From positions 38,444,713 to 38,508,712 of the forward strand of contig OX621240.1 in the NCBI GenBank assembly GCA_951640165.1: 64,000 nt of DNA, given 5' to 3'. A program made the position numbers and the translations under genes. This document shows, piece after piece, positions 10,278-21,640 of this stretch (the first letter of the stretch is position 1; every line of letters begins with the position of its first letter). Source of the stretch: Pseudoips prasinana. Lineage: Eukaryota; Arthropoda; Insecta; Lepidoptera; Nolidae. Below the pieces are notes generated by a model. The model was not told where the DNA came from and did no database searches. It saw only the letters and a program-made list of their open reading frames with translations.

Positions 10278-10547
10278 ATGGAAAAAAAAAATGGTTCGAT
10301 CATGTGTTAATGTTTGACGGACAAAATATTATACTTTCCAAGTGTGAAGTAATGTTAAATTGTGGTTGTTTCTCATATGCCTTCGATTTTAATTTTATCG
10401 ATACTTTAACGGCATCCGTAACACGTAGTCCAAAGGGCTATTATCGTAGGGAAAGTGTATCCACTCACTTAACTATCCGTTAAATGTATTACTGAGCCGT
10501 TAAAACTCCGATATAACAACGATAATCATTTCCCACACGGAAATGTT

Positions 10548-10685
10548 GTACAGACGCCAGCACATCAAGCTACCCCAATCTGTCAATTTTATTTTATAGA
10601 TTTTCAACTTTATTACAAAAGAATAACGTTCACTTTCACAGGAAATTTTACAGATTGGGGTAGCTTGATGTGCTGGCGTCTGTAC
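10548..10685. mobile_element. H1 hairpin MITE, copy 2
   Basis: 138 bp, with both arms present: GTACAGACGCCAGCACATC at the left and its inverse at the right. Confidence 0.85.
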
Positions 10686-10980
10686 GTAAATATAGTAGAA
10701 ACGTACCTTTACATTAAAACTGAGAATGTTTGCTCTTGGATACCTAGAAAAGAAACTAGGACAACTTAGGTAGGAGAAAAGTAACACTTAGAAGTTTCTA
10801 AGTAAATATTGTTAACATTTTCTTAAGAGAAAAGTTTAAGTTGACATAAGCCAGCTGTGGAATTATAACATAGTTAACTACGACGATACTTCGTTCCGTA
10901 TTTTGTAGAGAAAATGCAATGCATTTCCTAAATGGACATGAAACCTTACAGGGACTACAATTGAGATGTAATATAGAAAT

Positions 10981-11344
10981 AATGTCCTCCTAGCCGAATT
11001 TCGGCCACGGCGGCCAGTCTCAACAGAGATTAGCCATCTGCGCGGGACATAGTATAGTGCTCAAGTGTGTGCACACAGGAGCACTTTCTATTCCATCACT
11101 CTCATGATCCGATGGGACGCCTAGCGACACGACCGGAAAGAGGTCAGGTACAGGACCGACGGCTTTACGTGCTCTCCGAGGCACGGGGGTATATTACCGC
11201 CAACTCCCAGACTTCGGGCTGATGCTGAGAAGTTTTTCTTTTTACAGAAAAGTTCCAAAATCACTTTTGGCCCGACCCGGGATTTGAGCCCAGGACCTCG
11301 TTTTCTGCGGCTGAACACGCTACCGCTAGACCAACGAGGCAGTC
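10981..11344 (-). mobile_element. SINE-C, copy 2 (most complete)
   Basis: Sense strand runs from GCCTCGTTGGTCTAGCGGTA to GGCTAGGAGGACAT, with the B-box-like GGCTCAAATCCCGGG. The best full-length reference for the family in this window. Confidence 0.85.
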
Positions 11345-11519
11345 TCAATATAGAAAACAGAGGAACTAACAGTATCCATTATTACTTATATTACATAAAT
11401 CTATTTAAATCACTGAACTTAGATTTATATAACGACGCTCGTGAAATTACTCTGTTTCATACTCATCTTCTATTTATAAAAATAATAAATTATAAACTAG
11501 CTCATCATATATTAAACTA

Positions 11520-11705
11520 CTAGCTGTGCCCCGCGGTCTCACCCGCGTTAAACTTTATAAATTATAAACTGTGTTAATCCGGGGTGTCAGCTAACTCCAT
11601 ACCAAATTTTATTTAAATCGCTAAAGCAGTTTAGACGTGAACAAACATATGTGTGTTTGTTACTTCTTCACGTCCAAACGGCTATAGCAATTTTAATAAA
11701 ATTAG
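11520..11705 (-). mobile_element. Helitron 3'-end fragment
   Basis: Read on the minus strand it ends in an ACGCGGG-loop-CCGCGGGGC hairpin followed by ACAGCTAG and then T. This is the CTAG-plus-hairpin 3' terminus of Helitrons, with insertion next to T. The 5' TC end is not found, so it is truncated or diverged. Confidence 0.7.
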
Positions 11706-12057
11706 TACTGTAATTATAAGATTACTGTGATATATTTTACTTTCTTTGCTTAACACTTAAGGTGATGTGTATCATTTAATATCGCGTCAGTTTCATTTTA
11801 GTAAGAAAGGTACTATATTTTAACACTCGAGAACGCAGAGGTATGAAAGATAATACGGCCACAGCGTGTAACAAATGTATAGTCATACATATTCCGCTTA
11901 TACTACTACCGCTAGTAATTACTCCCAGTTAGAATATATTATAAACGTAAAATTTAATTAATAAATAAAATAAATACACTCTTGCTCTATGACAACAGAT
12001 TTCCATTAGCAGCGTTCCATGTATTACACTTCTGCCTCCTTCACTCTTTTAAATAAA
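11706..12057. other. No recognised feature
   Basis: AT-rich, no coding frame or repeat partner seen. Confidence 0.4.
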
Positions 12058-12376
12058 ATAAAAATAAAATAAAAAAGGTTTTTATTCACGTAGACTTTAA
12101 AAAAGCGCTTGTAAATAGTCGAACATGTTTGTAGTAATATAGTTGTATACATTATTATTTCTAGTAACATAGATATTTAGGTACACATAGTATGAAAACA
12201 TTTATAAAATTTATTTTATTATAGCATTGATATTTAGCTAACTCGTATCAAGTTATTGTCAAGAGATTATGTTTAATTATCTAGTTTAAGTCTTATATTT
12301 TTAATACATATTGTCAATGGTTCTGTCTATATTAAGGTATTATTATTATGACGGACCTTGTGTTAATAACGACGGT
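12058..12376 (-). mobile_element. LINE-C 3' end with tail
   Basis: As for 752-1037 but retaining the 3' signal AATAAAAACC and a run of (TTTTA) units on the minus strand, which place the element's 3' end at the left. Confidence 0.65.
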
Positions 12377-12589
12377 CGCGCTTTAATGCTACTACCGGAT
12401 CCAATGCGCCCCAACTGAGAAGACCCAGCGAAACAAACACAGTGGGTTCATCTACTACCGGTTTCAACTCTCATGGCAGTTGTCACACATGTGCATCGGC
12501 ATTGGGTGCGTTAGACCGGGTCGTCTTTTTTACCTGACTTAAAAAAGTAGGCTATCGATTCGACTAAGTTTTGTGACGTATTTCTTTAA

Positions 12590-12845
12590 CGAAAGGGAGT
12601 GCTTCCTGCTCAAAGGCCTCTCGAAAAGATTTCCAAAATTGAGTTGTGTCCATCATTTGGAGGCATATGCCATAATCGCCACGACTGGCAGACGGGTTGG
12701 CGATCGCAGTATGATGGTGATAGTACACAGAGCTACGTTGCTGCCCTTTCTCTGCTATATATTCCCTCAGGACGACTTCTACGCACCCTACGGGATGAGA
12801 TGGGGTTGCGATATTCTATGCCTTCAGCCACACAGCAATTACCAT
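12590..12845 (-). mobile_element. RTE-tailed SINE, copy 1
   Basis: Shares CATAATCGCCACG-TGGCAGACGGGTTGGCGATCGCAG and ACGGGATGAGATGG with copies at 45293, 56672 and 59185. In better copies the left edge matches the RTE LINE 3' end (CCACTGCTGGACAA, (ATC)n), so the element's 3' end is at the left and it is minus-oriented. Confidence 0.65.
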
Positions 12846-13298
12846 GTTCATACATGAAAAATAAAATACTTTCTCTTATCTTCATACATGAAAAAAATAC
12901 TTTCTCTATCTAGAATTTTTGCAATTGATGCTTTGATTACGTAAGATTTTCCAGAGAACTTATTACTTACATTTAAATATGAAGTGCACAACAAATAGAA
13001 ACTATATTTACATTTCCTATTATGGGCTTCCTTAGATAGAAGGTATTATAAAATCGTGAAGTATGATTCACTATTTCCGTTGCACGTTGTGCCTGGCGCT
13101 CCCCTTTGACTTGTTCGTGTCTTTCAATTTTGTTTCGTGTAAAATTTCTCTTCATACATAAAAGGGTAATTTTACACCACGTTCACATAACAATAATGGC
13201 TGCCTTATAATAAGAAGACGAGCCAATTGGAGCGAGTATCAAGAGTTGCTGGCAGTTTAAAAACATTATGGCTTTAATGTTGTCTATGGTGTGTGATA
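12846..13298. other. No recognised feature
   Basis: No credible coding frame; the antisense frame at 12973-13155 has no motif. Confidence 0.4.
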
Positions 13299-13917
13299 TA
13301 CAGGCTGGGCGAGGAGTTGACGTTCAAACGTAAGATTTAGATACTTTATGATGAGGAGTATCCGAATCACCCCCATGTATGTTCTACAATATTGCGTAGT
13401 TTTCGAGATAGAATTGTTTTAAAGATTCTTTTCGTGAATTTCACCAAACATTAGTTTTCTATTTTTTTCTAGTTCTGTTGAACATTGCTGGTTCAGTTTT
13501 TTTTTGTGATAACTAATGAGCATAGTTTAACCCATGGAGCTATTACAAAGAGGAGACGTTGTAATTCGATTTTTCTATGAAACAACGCGTGACATTTTGC
13601 GGGGGGGAGAGGGTGTGAGATCCCGCCTACTTCTTTGTTTACATCTACCGGTCAATAGGTAAACTAATCGCATGTTTTGTCGACTATCATTTGTAGTAAT
13701 GTAACTTTCTTACACTAGATGTCACACAGTGCAGGATGCAACAGGGCCGGACTCATAACTTCGTTCCAGCGAGTACTGTTTTTTTTTTTTACTTTTGCGA
13801 ACCATAATGATATCCTTTTTTTATTGACAGTGATATTATTATAAAATAAATGTTAGAATAAAAACGTCATTGATAAATGACGATTTAAGATTATAGGATT
13901 TTGTTAATGACTTATTT

Positions 13918-14160
13918 TACAAAAATAGCGGCTGAGTCGGACTCGCCCATCAAGAGTTCCGACCTGCAAGTATTTGAGTTTATTGAATAAAAGATAAATT
14001 GCGGTTTAAGATTCATGACGTATAAAATAACCTACTTACTAGATCTCGTTCCAACCAATTTTCGGTGGAAGTTGGCATGGAATTGTATATCATATATTTT
14101 TAACTTTAATTAAAACTTACTTTAATTAAATTACTGTACATAGAATATTTAATTTATAGG
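13918..14160 (+). mobile_element. MITE-N fragment
   Basis: Contains GAGTCGGACTCGCCCATCAA, AAATTGCGGTTTAAGATTCA and CTAGATCTCGTTCCAACCAA, matching the left half of the MITE-N copies at 23507-24083 and 62314-62925. Confidence 0.65.
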
Positions 14161-14197
14161 AGATTGTATTTTTTTGTGCAGTGCATTCCATGTTTAA

Positions 14198-14561
14198 GAG
14201 GCCTATTACAGTCCACTAGCGCCGCCAATCGAAAAAAATTCATAACTCGTAAATAGAATCAAAAATACAAAATGTGATCTATTATTACTGTAGAAAAGGC
14301 AATAACGTAATTTTATAACACATTGTCAACACTTGAAATATAGTTGTTTAGCTAAATCGTGCATTTGTAACAAAAACGGCCGTTTATGTTTTGAATGCAC
14401 GATTTAGCCAAACAGCTATATTTCAAGTGTTGTTAAGGTGTTATACAATTACGTTATTGCCTTTTCCACAGTAATAATAGAACATATTTTGTATTTTTGA
14501 TTCTATTTACGAGTTATGACATTTTTTCGATTGGCGGCGCTAGTGGACTGTAATAGGCCTC
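14198..14561. mobile_element. TTAA-target foldback element, long near-perfect arms
   Basis: A 364-bp palindrome. The left arm starts GAGGCCTATTACAGTCCACT and the right arm is its inverse, with about 165-bp arms around a short centre containing AACGGCCGTT. TTAA flanks it at 14194-14197 and 14562-14565. The arms differ at only a few positions, so it is young relative to its host element. Confidence 0.85.
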
Positions 14562-15329
14562 TTAAGTACTTTCTATTTATGATACAGCTGCGGGAGATTA
14601 GGTAAAATAACTGGATCCTAATTACGGCCCTGTTTTTGTTATGTTCATATTTGTTCGATAGATGGCGGTTTTTTTTCTTAAATTATATTAAAAGCTACAA
14701 AAATGTATTTTGGCCATTAAAGGGGTTTTACGAATGAATGTAAAACAAATTTCAGTACATACGATTATTAGATTATGATAGTACTGAGCTCTGCGTACCT
14801 AAATATTTTTTATTCCCATGACCCCAAGTATCGCCATCTAATGTCGTGTAGAATTATGTTTCGAAACGCTGACGTTACGGGAATTTTCTAGAACTATTTT
14901 GATAAAAAATCGAATAAAATTACTTACAAATGAAATTTGATGCCATCCATAGCATTAGAACGTCTGTCCGAGTAGTTTTTACAAGATAAAACACAACACT
15001 TCATTATTTTTATCTTCTAGCGCAAATATAGCTGTAAATTGTGAACGTGACGTAGATGTGCACAGGACGAACGCCAACAACACATTGACTTAGGCCACGC
15101 CTACATGATGACGTTTGGACTCAGTTGAAAATCACAGTTCTCAGTTGCTTAGGCCGTCTCCTCTTTATAATAGCTCCATGGTTTAACCTGACACCCTAAA
15201 AAGTATGTTTTATCTGATCATTGCAGAACTGACTTAGAATTTATTCTAAAATTCAAACTTAGGGTTTGAACTCAGGACTCATCAATTTTCAAATTATCCA
15301 AAAAACTACTTAAAATCGTAGAACGTGTT

Positions 15330-15578
15330 GACGGTCACCATAGCCTAGTTGGTAGTGCTCCTGCCTACGAAGCTGGTGGTCCTGGGTTCGAATCCCGGTA
15401 AGTGCAAATATTTGTGTGATGTGCACGAATATTCGTTTCTGAGTCATGGGTGTTTTCTATGTATAATAAGTATTTATCTATCTATATAAGTATTTATTTC
15501 GTCGCCTGGTACCCATAGTACAAGCTTTGCTTAGTTTGGGGCTAGGATGATCTGTGTGACATTCTCCCCAGATATTAT
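15330..15578 (+). mobile_element. SINE-A, copy 3
   Basis: Complete head (TAGCCTAGTTGG, GGTTCGAATCCCGG) and 3' domain, inserted within the TA element, right of the nested TTAA element. Confidence 0.85.
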
Positions 15579-15639
15579 ACATGGGAGTGATTCGGATACT
15601 CCTCATCATAAAGTCAACTCCTCGGACACCCTGTATAGA

Positions 15640-15752
15640 TAATTACACTCAGACTCAGAACAAACAGACAAGTTCATACACACAAATATCTGTCCTGGGT
15701 GGAGTTTGAACACACCACCTGCGGCGTGAAAGGCAAGTATTCAGCAACAGGC
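15640..15752 (-). mobile_element. SINE-D head fragment
   Basis: Antisense of the SINE-D head and body (ACAAATATCTGTCCTGGGTG). It starts just after the TA element's right end and lacks the 3' domain. Confidence 0.65.
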
Positions 15753-15854
15753 CCGTTATAAAATCATGGGGAAGTGAAAACTGTACTTTAATTTATAATA
15801 TTTGTTACCTAGCAGATAAGCATTGTAGACTCAAGTATGATACTTCGTTCAACC

Positions 15855-16000
15855 AATTACTAGCCTCTTCGTGTCGCAGGTTCGAGTCCCGCGACGGACA
15901 ACTATTTGTGTCGGGATGTAATTTGTGTCAGTCTATTATATGTTTCAAATCTACCCCGCGACACAGGGATTAGATTCCATAGTGCAGGCGTTGTATTTTA
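15855..16000 (+). mobile_element. SINE-B, copy 2 (degraded)
   Basis: Contains CTTCGTGTCGCAGGTTCGAG and CCCCGCGACACAGGGATTA. The first A-box half is lost. Confidence 0.7.
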
Positions 16001-16016
16001 CAAAAAAAAAACTGAT

Positions 16017-16120
16017 CTGTTGGTCTGGTGGTTAGTGACCTTGACTACTAGGTAAGCCAGAGGTCGTGGGTTCGATTATCACCCAGGACATATTTGTGTG
16101 ATGAGCACGATTATATAAGT
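16017..16120 (+). mobile_element. SINE-E head (tRNA-like), copy 1
   Basis: TGGTCTGGTGGTTAGTGACC followed by GGTCGTGGGTTCGATTATCA resembles a tRNA head with A and B boxes. Related copies are at 20172 and inside the 436-bp duplication at 45944-46815. Confidence 0.6.
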
Positions 16121-16469
16121 GTAGAGAATTCTACCTAAAAAGGTTTATTGCAACATTGGTGGAATAACTAATACATATTGGCTATTCCACTAATGATGTA
16201 AGGAACCTACCTTGTTATTCGTAACCTATTTATCTTGTACCTTTTGCCTTAAGGCTTAAATATATTATGTATAGTGTCATAATAACCATAACGCTAGTCA
16301 ATTAGGGAGTGATCTTTCTGCCAACAAACTGCTGTGCAGTTTGGCGGATAGTGGTTATTTTAATAATATTATAAATTATGTAGTAAATGTTTAATTATTT
16401 TTTTTAATATTTTCTGTGTCAGGGTGAAATTGAACTAGAAATGTATAAATTAGGAATATATAACAATGT

Positions 16470-16550
16470 TTATCAGTTGTCTGGTTGCCATAGTACAGGC
16501 TCTAGTTTGGAATCTGATTGTAGTGAGTTAGTAGTCCCAAAGTATTGAAT
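16470..16550 (+). mobile_element. SINE-D/E 3' domain fragment
   Basis: GTCTGGTTGCCATAGTACAG and TTTGGAATCTGATTG match the shared 3' domain of SINE-D and SINE-E. Confidence 0.55.
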
Positions 16551-16653
16551 TGTTTTTTATTTTATTAATTATGTGTGTGTGTTTGTGTGTATGTATGCAT
16601 ACAGATATGTGAATTTTAAGCTTCGCGTACTAACTGTAGCGAGTTACAGTTTA

Positions 16654-16985
16654 CTAGCTGTGCCCCGCGGTTTTACCCGCGTTAAACTTTATAAATCATC
16701 ACAGCTCCTCCCCCGTAGGTGAGAGCGTGATAATACGTTGCCTATATGTTGAACCGACCTCTTAGTAATATTCATGCAAAATTTGAAGAAAATCCATGCA
16801 GTACTTTTTGAGTTTAGCCCGGACATACATACAGACAAACAGACAAAAATTCTAAAAACTATATTTTTGGCTTCGATATCTATTGTAGATCACGCCACAA
16901 GTATCCTTTTTAAAAAAAATATTCAATGTACAGTTTTGACTTTCCTACGATTTTATTATATGTATAGATTTTATTTATACAGGGT
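16654..16985 (-). mobile_element. Helitron 3' half (same family as 32004-32287)
   Basis: On the minus strand it ends with the CGCGGGTAAAACCGCG hairpin and GGGCACAGCTAG. The body matches 32004-32287 along its full length (TTTGGCTTCGATATC, GATCACGCCACAAGTATCC in this orientation), and sequence continues further toward the 5' side here, so the other copy is likely 5'-truncated. Confidence 0.75.
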
Positions 16986-17190
16986 AGGTAAGTAGTGCTT
17001 CTGTCAATTCAAAATTGAATTAATAGTGTCTACTTCTGAGCTTTAAGCTTGCTTAATGTATGTATATAATGATAGAACGTAGAAGTAAATTTGATTTTAG
17101 AGGTGATTTCTAAACTAAGAATAAAACCTTTGTACGAAGGTACCATTACACTGTACAGAAGGACACAGTCAGGTCACTTAGAGCCAATTT

Positions 17191-17440
17191 GACGGTCACC
17201 GTAGCCTAGTTGGTAGTGCTCCTGCCTACGAAGCTGGTGGTCCTGGGTTCGAATCCCGGTAAGTGCAAATATTTGTGTGATGAGCACGAATATTTGTTTC
17301 TGAGTCATGGATGTTTTCTATGTATATAAGTATTTATCTATGTATATAAGTATGTATATCGTCGCCTGGTACCCATAGTACAAGCTTTGCTTAGTTTGGG
17401 GCTAGGATGATCTGTGTGACATTGTCTCTAGATATTATTA
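17191..17440 (+). mobile_element. SINE-A, copy 4
   Basis: Complete, with head GACGGTCACCGTAGCCTAGT and terminal TCTAGATATTATTA. Confidence 0.85.
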
Positions 17441-17449
17441 ATTTAACCG

Positions 17450-17545
17450 TTAAAATTAAACGCGAACAATGGGCGCTAAACTCAGCTACAGGACGCTCAA
17501 CTGAGTTTAGCCTCAGTTGATCACGTTTAATTTTAACGATGAAAT
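17450..17545. repeat. Short foldback
   Basis: The arms CGTTAAAATTAAACGCGA and TCACGTTTAATTTTAACG bracket a centre with a second GCTAAACTCAG/CTGAGTTTAGC pair. Probably a small MITE; single copy here. Confidence 0.6.
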
Positions 17546-18001
17546 CGGCTCTTAGAAATCTCACAGTTTATTTGTTTGAGAAGTAGGGAAATATGCAAGA
17601 TTGGAATGTTTTCGAAAACTGTGAGTAAAAAAACTGTGAGTGGTGTAACGTTTGGTAATTCGTCATGTCGGTAAGGGATTAATAATGTTCATAGCGTTAA
17701 GTTAAGAATAAAACTATAATACTTATTAAATTTCTCACTGAGTTCTTTCCAAAAATTAAAGTAAATCCTATTTGACTTTAAAATCTTATGTGACCTAAAG
17801 AACTCTAAAGGTCACACACTTTTTTTTTCAAAATTGCATACATACCACGCCTGTTTCCCAGAGGGGTAGGCAGAGACAACGCAAATGAAAACTTATGTAG
17901 GTATTAATAAATCTCAATATTGTGAAATGTCACAGTCAAACAATTTATTCCTAGATTTGTTTAAATACATTAATAATTTATTTAAGCTTCAAACAGGGGC
18001 G
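17546..18001. other. No recognised feature
   Basis: AT-rich, without a credible frame. Confidence 0.4.
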
Positions 18002-18202
18002 AACATCTATATCTTAAATGGCGTTCAAATAAATAAAGGTTAAAATTTACTTAATCAATCGTTGAATCGGCTTCAACGTTGACATTCGATTCTGGACCAT
18101 TTATGACGTCACATGTGCTCATGAAAGCCGATTTAACGATTGATTAAGTCATTTTTAATCTTAATTTATTTGAATGCCATTTAAGAAATCGATGTTCGGC
18201 GA
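18002..18202. repeat. Foldback element of about 200 bp
   Basis: The left arm contains CTTAATCAATCGTTGAATCG and CTTAAATGGCGTTCAAATAA; the right arm is their diverged inverse. It has no coding content, and I see no clear target duplication. Confidence 0.65.
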
Positions 18203-18424
18203 CTTAGCCGATAGAGCCCCAGTATAAGATTAAAATTACTACAAGTATCCGAAGCCCCCTTTTAAGCATATAATGCCTGCGATAGGAGACTCCGCTCTTC
18301 CATAACAGTTGTTCATAAACAAGGAATCACAAGCATAAATATTAATTTAAGTACGTTCTAATTGCATTTGTCACATTTTATCGGTATAAAAAGTGAAATT
18401 TTCAGAAAATGTCTACGGTATAAC

Positions 18425-18557
18425 TGGGTGAATAGAAACCCGGGGCTGAATAGTAATAGGGACAGTATCCATTCAAAAGTAAAATTTTGTTCTTTTTGTA
18501 TTGGTACTGTCCCTATTGCTTTTCACCCACGGTGTTTCTAATCACCCAGTTTTAAGG
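18425..18557. repeat. Foldback element, CTGGGTG ends
   Basis: The ends AACTGGGTGAATAGAAACC and GGTGTTTCTAATCACCCAGTT are inverse, and an inner AATAGGGACAGTA/TACTGTCCCTATT pair extends the stem. Non-coding MITE-like unit. Confidence 0.65.
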
Positions 18558-19546
18558 TACTAATCAAAAATTACTTTAGTAAAAACGTATAGACATATTG
18601 CATAGTCCGAAAATAAAATGTAACTTTTGGATATTTACACGAAATTTATTGTTCTAATTAAATTGTTGTTCGTAGTTAAGCATTCATACTTTAATAACAT
18701 ATATTAGATTATCTTGGTGTAACGTTAAACACGCATAGTAATTAAACTTAACTTATAACTTGAAAACTAACTTTTTTAATAATTACATAAAGAACACGCA
18801 ACTCACCAACAAACATGCCAATCACAAGCAACAACATTGTTAACCAACACAACTCACTTCACATTATTAACACAAATATTCAACTCACTTACACGTGTTT
18901 CGTATTTTACGACACAGAGACGTGCGTCCCTCACGCGCGTTTGATGTCAACTGACGGGATGATAAGATACCGCGGCGGGGTTGCCAGCGGTAATACAAAA
19001 ACACCTTACACTTCTAATTAATTTAACGAAGTTTGCAAACAGAACATCGTGTTTGTTTTGAATGAATTGGTAACCGTTAAGACTTCTATAATACAGAAAA
19101 GTTGTGTTAGAACCCAAAATCTCCGAATCTACGATATAGCATTACGTGAGGATTATCCATTCCGGAAAATTCTGATCTTCACATACCTTATGCTCTACTA
19201 CATAAAAGATAAAAAGTTATGCGAAGACATCAAGCCGCGTAGAAAAATATCGTATAAGAATTCTACGCGATATGCTACTACGCTGTAGCACGTAGTAGAC
19301 TAATCATGTTTAAACTGTTCTATAGGTTATTTAACGTGCTCACCAAGACACTGAGACCAAGACACTGATATAAAACCGTTAAGCCTCAATCTTCTTCAGT
19401 TCCCGTGGTATTGGATGACGAGACATTAAGTAGGCAGCGAGTCTTTGCTTGCGCAAACATTTTGTTACGGAAGTAGTTGGCTACACTCTGTTGTGATACT
19501 CGTAGGTCGGTGTGGCCAGATTCAGTCAGCCGCTCTGTTTTTATAA
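18558..19546. other. No recognised feature
   Basis: Two short open frames (18815-19021 and 19049-19288) have no recognisable motif. The second contains the hairpin-like GCGTAGAAAAATATCG/TTCTACGCGATAT sequence. I see no support for a gene. Confidence 0.4.
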
Positions 19547-19687
19547 GTACAGACGCCAGCACATCTAGCTACCCCAATCTGTCAAATTTCTTTTATAGAT
19601 TTTGAAGTTTATCACATAAGCGTAAGGATCACTTTCAACTGGGGGATTTTGACAGATTGGGTTAGCTTGATGTGCTGGCGTCTGTAC
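19547..19687. mobile_element. H1 hairpin MITE, copy 3
   Basis: Both arms present and nearly identical to copies 1 and 2. Confidence 0.85.
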
Positions 19688-20171
19688 CTATAGGTACCAG
19701 AAATAAGTATTGGATGTTTATAGTTCATGGGGTCATAGACAAGTAATTATGATCACTATCGATGGCTTTACCACCGATTTGAACTGTAAAACAATAACAG
19801 AATACAGTAAAATAACAAATTTACTCAACTGATTCTGTTGTACATTATTTTTCTGTATGTTATTACCGCTTAACTTAATTTTCGGGTAAACATCCTTGAA
19901 CCTGGCAACTTTACATCAACCTCGCCGGCCGGTGTTTTGGCGCGTGCGTATTACGGTGGTGACATTTCAACTAAAACAATATGTTGACAGTTTGGTGGAG
20001 AACGAGACCTTGTTTTTGAACATATCAGCAATCTTTTAATGTCAAGGGGTAGACTATTTGAGCCCTAAGTAAATATAGGATTTGTGAAAGGTTCGAATTA
20101 AAATTAAACTTCTACTCCGTTTGCAATTTTGTTGTTGTTTCACAAACATGCCTAGATATTTTTTAGTAGAC
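19688..20171. other. No recognised feature
   Basis: Contains a GC-rich patch near 19920-19960 but no frame or repeat partner. Confidence 0.4.
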
Positions 20172-20253
20172 ATGACTGAGCTGGTGGTTTAGTGGTTAAT
20201 GACCCTGACTGCAAAGCCAAGGGTCGTGGGTTCGAGGACAAATATATTTGTTA
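20172..20253 (+). mobile_element. SINE-E head, copy 2
   Basis: GCTGGTGGTTTAGTGGTTAA and GGGTCGTGGGTTCGAGGACA match the SINE-E head. The body is missing. Confidence 0.6.
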
Positions 20254-20737
20254 TATAAACAATTGATAAATGTTTTAAAGATTTATACATTACGATGTTT
20301 ATATTACAAAGTAAATTTAAATTATTCTCGTTTAGTCTTTTATTTTACCGAAATTACAAATACCCATACATGGTGATTCAAGTTATCATCAAAAAGGTCA
20401 TCTAGTAAATTGTGTTAGTATGGATTTAAAATGCAAACTATGCAAAAAAAAAATATTATGATTGCGTAAAATGTAACAAAAAAAAAATTAAAATTTAGAC
20501 TGTTTATTTCAAATAAATTACATAATACAGCGTACAATTATTAGGTCTACTGAAATCTTTCATTTAAAGATAATAACATCTATTTACATCCGAAAGAATG
20601 TATTTTTTCAACTAGCATACCGCATAAAAATTATTTTCATAAACTGTTATAGGTATGTCTTTAAAATTAGAAGTATAAATAAGTAGTAATATATCTGATT
20701 CAATAACATTGTTTTATTTATGATTAAAACCTGTACT
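20254..20737. other. No recognised feature
   Basis: AT-rich with A-runs; nothing identifiable. Confidence 0.4.
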
Positions 20738-20895
20738 GCTTTGACTAAGATAGTGGCCTCGCCGCTTCGTGTCGCGGGTTCGAGTGCCGCGCCGGCCAAC
20801 TATTTGTGTGACCCATAAATAGTTGTTCTGAGTCTGGATGTAACTTGTGTGCATCTATTCTATGTTTGTAAAGTACCCTGCGATACAGGGATTAG
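20738..20895 (+). mobile_element. SINE-B, copy 3, joined to half an H1 element
   Basis: Runs from the anticodon-side of the head (CGCCGCTTCGTGTCGCGGGT) to CAGGGATTAGATAAAC and then passes abruptly into the H1 right half. Confidence 0.75.
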
Positions 20896-21002
20896 ATAAA
20901 CTTTCTTTTATAGATTTTCAACTTTATCACATAAGCATAAGGTTCACTTTCAATTGGGGAAATTTGACAGATTGGGGTAGCTTGATGTGCTGGCGTCTGT
21001 AC
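20896..21002. mobile_element. H1 hairpin MITE, right half
   Basis: Starts in the middle of the element and ends GATGTGCTGGCGTCTGTAC. The left arm is absent, so one end was deleted at the junction with SINE-B. Confidence 0.8.
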
Positions 21003-21184
21003 CTACAATGTAATCTCCGCTTTCACGCCGAAACTATGATTTAAATGAAATTTGGTACCTAGATACTCTAGAGCCTGAGAAAGGACATATAGGTACTACT
21101 TTTTAACCTTTTGACCGCCACGGTGGCGTGCTGGGCTCATTAACCGACTTCCAAAGGAGGAGGTTCTCAAGTTCACCGGTATTT

Positions 21185-21640
21185 TTTTTTTTTTTATGTA
21201 TGTACACCGATTACTCGGAGATTAATGATCCGATTTACGTGATTCTTTTTTAGTTTGATGCGGAATAGTTGCCATTTGGTCCCATAAAAAATTTATATAG
21301 ATTGGCCCAGTAGTTTTCATTTTATGGACATTTTTGTATGAATTTTTTTGTTTAAGTGGACGATGTAATTGTCTTTGGCACAGACGTTTGTAAATCTTAG
21401 CTAGACAAGCTAGACTCACCCTGTTCAAGTGTGTCTTGGCATGAACATATACAACAATTTCAGACGACTAGCGTTTAATACGCACGAATAAGCTTTTTTT
21501 TTTGGAAGCGCATGTAGGCGCACCTTTTAGCACCAGCGTATTTTTTATGTACGTACACCGATTACGCTGAGATTTATGAACCGATTTACGTGATTCTTCT
21601 TTAGTTTGATGCGGAATAGCTGCCATTTTTAGGGTGCTGT
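21185..21640. repeat. Local duplication inside the TTAA element
   Basis: TACACCGATTAC, CCGATTTACGTGATTCTT and TAGTTTGATGCGGAATAG appear first at about 21207-21290 and again at about 21555-21635, roughly 350 bases apart. Confidence 0.6.

Larger units (their letters stand above)
13531..15182. mobile_element. TTAA-target element nested in the TA element
   Basis: Terminal inverted repeats of CCATGGAGCTATTA and AAGAGGAGACG lie at both ends. They are flanked by TTAA at 13527-13530 and 15183-15186, the signature of piggyBac-type insertion. No transposase frame is visible in the 1.65 kb; the interior holds a MITE-N-like fragment and another TTAA foldback. Confidence 0.75.
13299..15635. mobile_element. 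TA-target DNA transposon (mariner-type ends) carrying nested elements
   Basis: The left end TACAGGCTGGGCGAGGAGTT is inverted at the right end, whose reverse complement starts TACAGGGTGTCCGAGGAGTT. Subterminal GATGAGGAGTATCCGAATCA also repeats in inverse. TA dinucleotides at 13297-13298 and 15636-15637 are the expected target duplication. No transposase frame remains; most of its length is later insertions (13531-15182 and 15330-15578). Tc1/mariner assignment rests on TA duplication and TACAGG ends only. Confidence 0.75.

Noticed and set aside
10160..10483. Frame starting MTQKQMFVLITQIFALTG
   Set aside because: The same peptide start appears at 33267 because both are antisense translation of SINE-A.
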